From Polytrichum commune (taxonomy: Eukaryota; Streptophyta; Polytrichopsida; Polytrichales; Polytrichaceae): a DNA stretch of 64,000 nucleotides. Numbering within the stretch: position 1 is the first letter of the stretch; each line of letters begins with the position of its first letter. Both the position numbers and the translations under genes were made by a program. The notes beneath the pieces are model-generated. The model saw only the letters and a list, made by a program, of their open reading frames with translations. It was not told the DNA's origin and searched no databases. Of the stretch, positions 58,191 through 64,000 are shown in pieces. The stretch lies in contig OX485806.1 of NCBI GenBank assembly GCA_950295325.1, forward strand, positions 43,278,001 to 43,342,000. Direction: 5' to 3'.

Positions 58191-59470
58191 AACTCTTCAT
58201 GTCCACTGAGCGCAATGTGCACCACATTCTCACGGGCAGGTTTATGGATCAAATTCACATTCATAAGCACCAAGTAATGTTGACACGTCTCCAAGTAATG
58301 TTGTCACGTCTTCAAGTAATGTTCTATGGCAAAGAGTTATTTTTCATGAGTTGGCCATCTCCTTTGACAACCATTGAGTTTGTTGCTCTCATATGCCATG
58401 GTTGTCCATCTTGCATCAACACCTACCAATGGTGAAGTCACTTGGTTCCTATGCACCTTAAAAACTTGTCAAAAAACCAGGAAACTAAGCACGGTCAGCA
58501 AAGACAACTTGCTCTTGAGCTCCCAAAAGGCTTTGTGACAAAGCTCATTCCACTCTTGGGATAGCCATTTTTCAACAAGTTGGACAAGGTCCTAGCAACC
58601 TTAGATTTTATTTGGAACGAAGCGGCAGTAGTAGTCGGCTAGGCCAAAAAATCATCTAAGTCTTTTAGGGTATAGGGTTGCTTCCACTCCTGGATTTCCT
58701 TGACCTCTTCATGTCCGATTTAATTCCATCATTTGTCACCACATGGCCCCAACACTTTTCTTCTCATTGGAATAAATTATTTTCCTCTTTTTGGAAATAA
58801 CTTTTGGGGCAACTCATTGGTGTGTACATCTTTGTACTTTGCCAACATTCCATGAATGTGCTTTGGAGAAGGCCCATTTTTCCTAGCCTCCCCATAAGTT
58901 TCTTGCAATTGCACCAATCAAGCCATAACCATTATTTGTTCATTTTTCATTTGGTCCATTGAGACCAAATTCAACTTGGCACCCCTTACCATACAAATTT
59001 TTGTCAATGTCAAACTCATCTCTTTGCCATCATGGCATACTACAAGGATACCGGCTTACACTTTACATCTACCATGTGAGTTTCAATGAAAGTGTCCTCT
59101 AAATGAGTTGTATTTCATTAATTTCACATAATGTGAAATCTCAACAAATTCCAATGTTCCACATTATAAGATCAAATGCAATGCCACCTCATTTGTCTCA
59201 TGCGGCTTGTCTTTTACAAATCGCATGTTGATGGATATGTATGCTCTACACGTTGGCAAACCCCAACTCCTTTGTGAGCTTCAGGCTCATGAAAAAATTT
59301 GTTGTCCATTTGTTGTCCTAACATGAGACATTTCTTATTTTTATTTGAGCGTTTAGATACAAAAGACTTGGCATTGACTTAAGGCTACTAGCTTTGGCCA
59401 CAAAGCCATCATCTAAGATTTGGTTCACAACAACAACATGATTTGCCTCGGTACCACAAGGCCATTTTGT
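58191..59470 (-). pseudogene. Ty3/gypsy reverse transcriptase / RNase H remnant with internal deletion
   Basis: Minus strand. Near 58850-58800 a pre-RT segment MLAKYKDVHTNELPQKLFPK is followed almost at once by an RT-connection segment GHVVTNDGIKSDMK (near 58760-58720), so the RT fingers and palm with the catalytic YxDD are deleted. Next come ADYYCRFVPNK and, in other frames, the RNase H-like WPTHEK..LFAIEHYLKT..HYL (near 58350-58270). Many stops and frameshifts. Upstream of 58850 the frame decays into unassigned sequence. It belongs with the integrase remnant. Confidence 0.7.
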
Positions 59471-59639
59471 AATACTCCGTCCAGGACACAAATATGATAT
59501 GCCTTAATGCCACAAAACTATTTTTTGTTTTTAATTTGGGATGGTTTTCGTCATTGTGTATCACCTTTGTTGGAAATTGTACATATTGCTATTTTTTTTT
59601 TTTGGTATAATGGCCTAAACGTCTTGTGCTCTTGCTATG

Positions 59640-62010
59640 AACCCTTAGAATGGTCCACCACTCCGCAAGATCACTTTTACTTAGGATGTTAGCATTAAAA
59701 GATAGAATTGATAGGGAATTTAAATAAAATTAGTTCAATTAGTAGTTAGCCTAGAAGAATGAAGGTGGAGTACTAAGGACTTCAGGCTTTCAACTAGAAA
59801 TAACAAAATTCTAGTGAAGGATAAGGTTGGTTAAAATAAAATCTAAGTACTGATAGAAAATAGCGAAGTAGAAAAATATGCTAGCTAAGCAAATGTTAGT
59901 AGATGCTAGCTAAACAAATGTTAGTAGCTGCTAGCTAAGCAAATGTTAGTAGCTGCTAGCTAAGCAAATGTTAGTAGCTGCTAGATAAGCAAATATTAGT
60001 TGGTGCTTGCTAAGAAAATATTAGTTTATTAGTTAATAGGGGTCACACAAGACTATTGGAGGTTTTTGGCGTAAGAAGACGAAATCGGCTTGAAGACTTT
60101 TGAAGAAAAAATAGAAAGAGAGCAAGGGGGCTACTTGCTCACTTGTCCCCTTGCCAAATCAATGGAAAAAAATTAGCCTTCAGATTTTAATTGAATATAG
60201 CCCTTTATGTTAGCTTTTCAAAAAGCTTAAGATTGTTAGAATCAAAGTTAGGAAGCAAAAGTTATGAGTGTTTGAGTGAAGGTGTCTCAACTGCCTCTTA
60301 AATTACAAGCGCTGACTTTGCAAGCGTATAACTAAAAGAGAAATGATCCAGTTTCTTTGATATTCAAATGCGTTATATTTCTTGTTGTTAGCTTTCTAGA
60401 AAGTATAAGTTTGTAACAATCAGATTTAAGGAATGAGAGTTATGTTTGTTTGAATGAAGGTATCCCAGCTGCATCTTAAAATATAAGAGCTCATTTTGTA
60501 AGCTCATACCCGTTAGAAGTAGCATGTTGTTGTTTTGATATTTGCAGTAGTTATAGATCTTATTTTAAGATTTCTAGAAAGTCTAAGCTTGCTGGAATCT
60601 AAGTTAATAAGCAAAAGTAATGGATGTTTGAATGAAGATATCCCAGTTGTTTCTTGAATTTTAAGAGATGACTTTGTAAGCTCATATCTTTAAAAAGATC
60701 CATACAATTGCTTTGATAATTGGATGAGTTATATTTCTTGTTGTTAGCTTTCCAGATTACTAACAATTATTCCAATTGAAGCTTGTGAATAAAAGTTGTG
60801 GCCGTTTAAATGAAGGGGTGTCTGCTGCCTTACGAGAAGAGGTTCGTTCATCCAAGGTTGGCGGGTACGAGTTGGTGTTGTGGACGGCCTAGCGTTGGAG
60901 TAAGAGTTCCGCACCAACCTTCGCCAAGCCAAGATGGGAGTCAATCGGTAAGCATTTTAACCCTACACCCTTCAATTTAGGATTGGAGGGAGCGCGGCAA
61001 AGGTAAATTCTCACCCCAACCCAACTATCCATGTAAGGCTAGGAGGGCATCATCCACCTAGCCGCCGAAGGGGATTCCAACTCTCATGTGTGCGGAGCCT
61101 CTCAGTTAAATGTTGTGTTAGTAGCTTTTCATTCATTGCTCGTTAGTGTGTGGTGAAGCCGTGTTAATCACCGGCATGACTACTCTGTATGTTTGTAGGT
61201 GGTAAGGTGGGAGTAATGACCCACGAAACCATCATCATATTGTTGGCCCCAAGGGTTGGAGGTGATGGCCCGAACCCTTGAAGATTGTGCAAGAGGTTGA
61301 ACACACATGTTGTTTTATTCTCCGGTCCCATCAAGTTGAATTTTCATGATCAAACCGTGTTGAACTAATTTATAACCAACAACATTCGTACGACCCCCGT
61401 GGGCAAAAACCAACCGGAAACTTAACTCGGAGGATTGAGACTGCCCCTCCGACGGCAAAGATCGGAGGGTGTAAGTATCAATCAACCTTCAAGAAACCCG
61501 CACATGGCCTTGAAGGGTTCGGGTTAGGGCGTGTACCAAACAAGAAGGTGGTGATGCCATATATTATGAACTTAGTAACATAGGTTTTGTTCAATCAACC
61601 ATAAATTAACAATGAAGGTTGAGAGGGTGGGACTTAATTAAGGTCCTTCCGTTTAAAGAATTTAATATATAAGAAATAAAGAATCAAAGGTGGCCCAAGG
61701 TAAAAGATAAGGTTATTTCATTCATTAGGGTTAGGTTGCTTTGATCCCAAGGCTGGTGCGTCTACGCGTAGACTACGATAATTTAGACATTAAGTTAGGG
61801 AACTTGATAATTACCTTAGGCACTTAAAATCTAGGCACACCTATCGGAAGGATACGACGCGATTATCAAAATCCCTTCATAAATACAAAACACCCATTAA
61901 ATATTGTAACAACCGGGTTCAGCTTGGGCACCTGCCAAGGCAGGCCACCTTCACCAAAGGGCTTGTGCGGTATTTTTAGGCTCTCTCGGAGGAGGTGCCC
62001 AAAAGCACCA
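59640..62010 (-). repeat. Inverted partner of the LTR-like repeat that flanks Element B
   Basis: Read in reverse from TGTAACAACCGGGTTCAGCT (61911) and outward, this matches 35740-36730 block by block (GGGCACCTGCCAAGGCAGGC, GTCTACGCGTAGAC versus CTACGCGCAGAC, GTGATTAACACGGCTTCACC, GCTCCCTCCAATCCTAAATT) and then 54000-55570 (CTTCAATTGGAATAATTG region, tandem GCTAGC units, GGAGTGGTGGACCATTC). It has no transposon at the position corresponding to Element B and so acts as an unoccupied reference copy. Non-coding. Confidence 0.7.
59880..60023 (+). repeat. 25-bp tandem repeat GCTAGCTAAGCAAATGTTAG-TAGMT
   Basis: About five copies, the last two diverged. The inverse sequence is present in fewer copies at 55295-55375 in the partner repeat, showing copy-number change since the two diverged. 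Confidence 0.9.
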
Positions 62011-62039
62011 CACTTGCATTGGGACATATTTCAGCTTAA

Positions 62040-62510
62040 GTCATTTTGTAATGAGGCAGCCCCCGATTTTCAGTTGGGGCCATTGGCTTCAATGCTCTTA
62101 TCAATGATTTTGATCCATGCCACATTTTTTAGAAGCATTAGAAACTTGAACAAGACATCCACCATCCATTTTGGCAACCCATCTTAAAAAATGCATTTTT
62201 TAGAAATTTCCTCCATCTTAGATGTGGCATTCATTTGGGCATACAAATGGCACACATAGGCCTTAAGACACCTTGTGTGCCTCCTTATCATCAAGTTCAT
62301 TCTTTCACGCAATTGTTGGGACTCTAGCATGAACCTCTTAATAAACAACTCCATGAAGCTCACCCAAGTCAACATGGCCACCACCTCGAGTTTTTGCGCC
62401 TTCTTGCTAGTCCACCACTCAAGCGCATGGTCTTTCAAAAAGGTGATCGCTGTGCAACCTTATCATCCACCTAGGGCCTTTGGACATCATAATAATTTTT
62501 CATTTCCAAT
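62040..62510 (-). pseudogene. Ty3/gypsy gag capsid fragment
   Basis: Minus strand. An open segment at 62184-62438 has the retrotransposon gag pattern ALEWWTSKKAQ, then TWVSFMELFIKRFML, ..LRERMNLMIRRHT, and LKAYVCHLYAQMNA. This corresponds to the W-W...TW..F...F..RF motif of the gag capsid domain. It is bounded by LTR-like repeats on both sides, no pol is attached, and it differs from the gag at 12430-14528. Confidence 0.8.
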
Positions 62511-62514
62511 TGTA

Positions 62515-62632
62515 GCAACCCTTTCTAGGTTTTTTTTATCTATATTGACCATTTTTTAATTCTAGCAAGGGTCACAAACGCTAATCCTTCGAATACCACC
62601 CATGCAAATGATTAGCTCCCAATACCTTGGAG
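62515..62632 (+). repeat. Truncated R1 repeat start
   Basis: TGTAGCAACCCTTTCTAGG followed by ATTCTAGCAAGGGTCACAAA and CATGCAAATGATTAGCTCCC, nearly as at 34535-34615. It breaks off at CAATACCTTGGA, where the transposase remnant region begins. Confidence 0.75.
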
Positions 62633-62819
62633 AAATTACCTTGTTATTTGATTACTTGGCTACTTAGATACTTGGAAAAAAAACTGACTTGTTAATTTTG
62701 AGTTGGTAGACTGATTGTGTAGATGTATGTTTGGACTGCAACATGATAACGTAACCAAATTCAGGGCATGGAATCATGGTTATCTACATTTGTTTTGTTG
62801 ATGGTGCGGTGTCAGATCG

Positions 62820-63257
62820 TCATGTAGACTTGGACTGTCGAGAAACAGGGTAAGAGTCTAGGTTGGCTGAAATTTCCACTCTCGAGAGGTCGAGGGCATG
62901 AGTGGATGTGTTAAAGAGGTGAGCATGACTAATGCATTCTTTCTAGGAAAGTTGAAAGCCCACATTTTTAAGCTTAAGGATCTCCAAATGAATGAAATTA
63001 ATACTAAGCTTGACAAACCACATGGGCAAAATCATAGGTCTTTTTTAGTCAGCAGAGAATTTGTCCATCCACTTACGATGCGAGCCCTTAACGCAATGCT
63101 CAATATCGTCCGGACAAAAGAATAATTTATCAACTTTAGGTGTTGTGAATTTGTAATAGTTCCAAACTCCAAGGTATTCTAGGGCAGAGGTGCTCTTGCC
63201 GGTGATGACAATTTTGGCAGTGCGTGACCGCATGCTGTGAGCCCCAATCACCCCCAC
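62820..63257 (-). pseudogene. Third, truncated copy of the Element A/B-type transposase (exon 2 part)
   Basis: Minus strand. The segment LFFCPDDIEHCVKGSHRKWM aligns with FFFCSDDIHRCVKGSRRKWV of Element B. After a stop comes MWFVKLSINF...LEILKLKNVGFQLS, matching VWPVKLGTNL...CEILALEAAGFQLP, then SANLDS. At least three stops interrupt it. No terminal heptamer array, transposase core or methyltransferase is visible nearby. It shows that the family has been in the genome long enough to decay to fragments. Confidence 0.75.
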
Positions 63258-64000
63258 CCTTCAATTGCGTCCTAGTCCGGGTGGAAGATCATGTGCCACA
63301 TCCAAGCATACCATTCACGTGTGCAAGCATAATCAAGGAAATGGGAGAAGTGGTGTGTATAACACCTTTTCATTAGAGAATGTAAGCATTCACAAATGCT
63401 TAATCACATACAATGTCAATCAACACCTAACTACTAAAATTCCTTCCATGCCCTTCCCCTAATGTCACTCATGCTCCAGAAGCGAAGACTCAACTCCTAC
63501 CTACGTCGCCCCCTCTACTGACCACAAGCTCGACCTTCCTGCTCCATGAACCCACCCTTTTGCATTGATGAGGTAACCCAATGGTTGTATGGAGTGCTAC
63601 TGAGAGAGCATACGGTAAGGGTCCTCTAAGTGAACAAATAAGGTGCGGACCGCCACGGTGGAGTCAAGTCGGTGCACTTGGAAGCTCCTACCCAATGCGA
63701 GGGTGTTGGATCGGAATGACGTCCCAGTCACAGCGACCTCATCCCTGTATTGGACCACGGATGCTCATCGGTAACCTCCCCTTCTATAAGAAACACCGAT
63801 TCCCCGGCTCAACTACTGGCTGGTCGACCACACTGATACAACCAACCCCATCTCCTACACTTCGGGTGGCCAGAGTTATCATAAGCTCCATTCGGTGATT
63901 GTTCCACCCAGCAAGCCCGCGCCCTCACAAATTCTCCGCTTCAAGCTGTGCTCCCAATCTTCACACCTGTAGGCGAAGATCCTTCCCCCGCGCTCCCACA
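63258..64000. other. Unassigned right edge
   Basis: Slightly more GC-rich. A 105-codon plus-strand frame (63581-63898) has no recognisable motif. The beginning (CACCCCCACCC..TTGCGTCC..GTCCGGGTGG) resembles 470-510, so part is a dispersed repeat. Nothing further can be supported. Confidence 0.4.

Overview
The window is eukaryotic nuclear DNA. Genes have GT..AG introns, coding density is very low, the background is AT-rich and microsatellite-rich, and transposable elements are nested inside one another. I see no bacterial operons, rRNA or intact tRNA. The mix of Ty3/gypsy pol fragments, Mutator-like transposases with SWIM zinc fingers and a Ty3-type element carrying its own cytosine-5 DNA methyltransferase fits a streptophyte (a charophyte alga of the Chara/Klebsormidium kind, or an early land plant). 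That assignment is inference.

The main result is two copies of one two-gene DNA transposon. Element A is 18792-33226 (14.4 kb) and Element B is 36869-53844 (17.0 kb). Each is flanked by a perfect 10-bp target-site duplication (A: CATGTCCCCA; B: GTTTGGTAGT). The ends are related inverted repeats that start with G, contain TATGTGAGCGG-like sequence and continue as degenerate 7-bp repeats (GAGCGGT/GAGAGCG type). Each element carries two divergently transcribed genes. One is a large MULE-type transposase with a WRKY-GCM1-like Cys/His region, a DDE core and a C-terminal SWIM finger. The other is a multi-exon gene joining a ParB/sulfiredoxin-like domain (GNHR..AW) to a circularly ordered amino-type DNA methyltransferase, with its catalytic motif (IADLPE) before its AdoMet motif (VVDINAGVG). 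The interval between the genes contains palindromes built on TCGGATCCGA: four 22-32 bp palindromes in A, and about 21 sites of CTGTCGGATCCGACAG type in a ~170-bp tandem array and its surroundings in B. Each contains GATC. I infer a self-contained mobile system in which the ParB-methyltransferase binds or modifies the element's own palindrome clusters. B is nearly intact (methyltransferase open through eight exons, transposase with one 1-bp frameshift in an A run). A has decayed (two stop codons in the transposase, and the methyltransferase split by a ~1-kb insertion). A third transposase remnant lies at 62.8-63.3 kb.

Layout: 1-6.3 kb, dispersed-repeat remnants, a decayed SWIM-finger gene and AT-rich DNA. 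6.3-14.5 kb, a degenerate Ty3/gypsy element on the minus strand reading gag, protease, C5-cytosine methyltransferase, linker and reverse transcriptase, split by a complete 2.9-kb LTR-like insertion (7706-10619, 5-bp target duplication TTTGT). 14.5-18.8 kb, AT-rich spacer. 18.8-33.2 kb, Element A. 33.2-36.9 kb, spacer and LTR-like repeats. 36.9-53.8 kb, Element B, inserted into an LTR-like repeat whose other half follows at 53.9-55.6 kb. 56.7-59.5 kb, a second decayed Ty3/gypsy pol. 59.6-62.0 kb, an inverted partner of the repeat that flanks B. 62-64 kb, gag and transposase fragments and unassigned DNA. I see no ordinary host gene.
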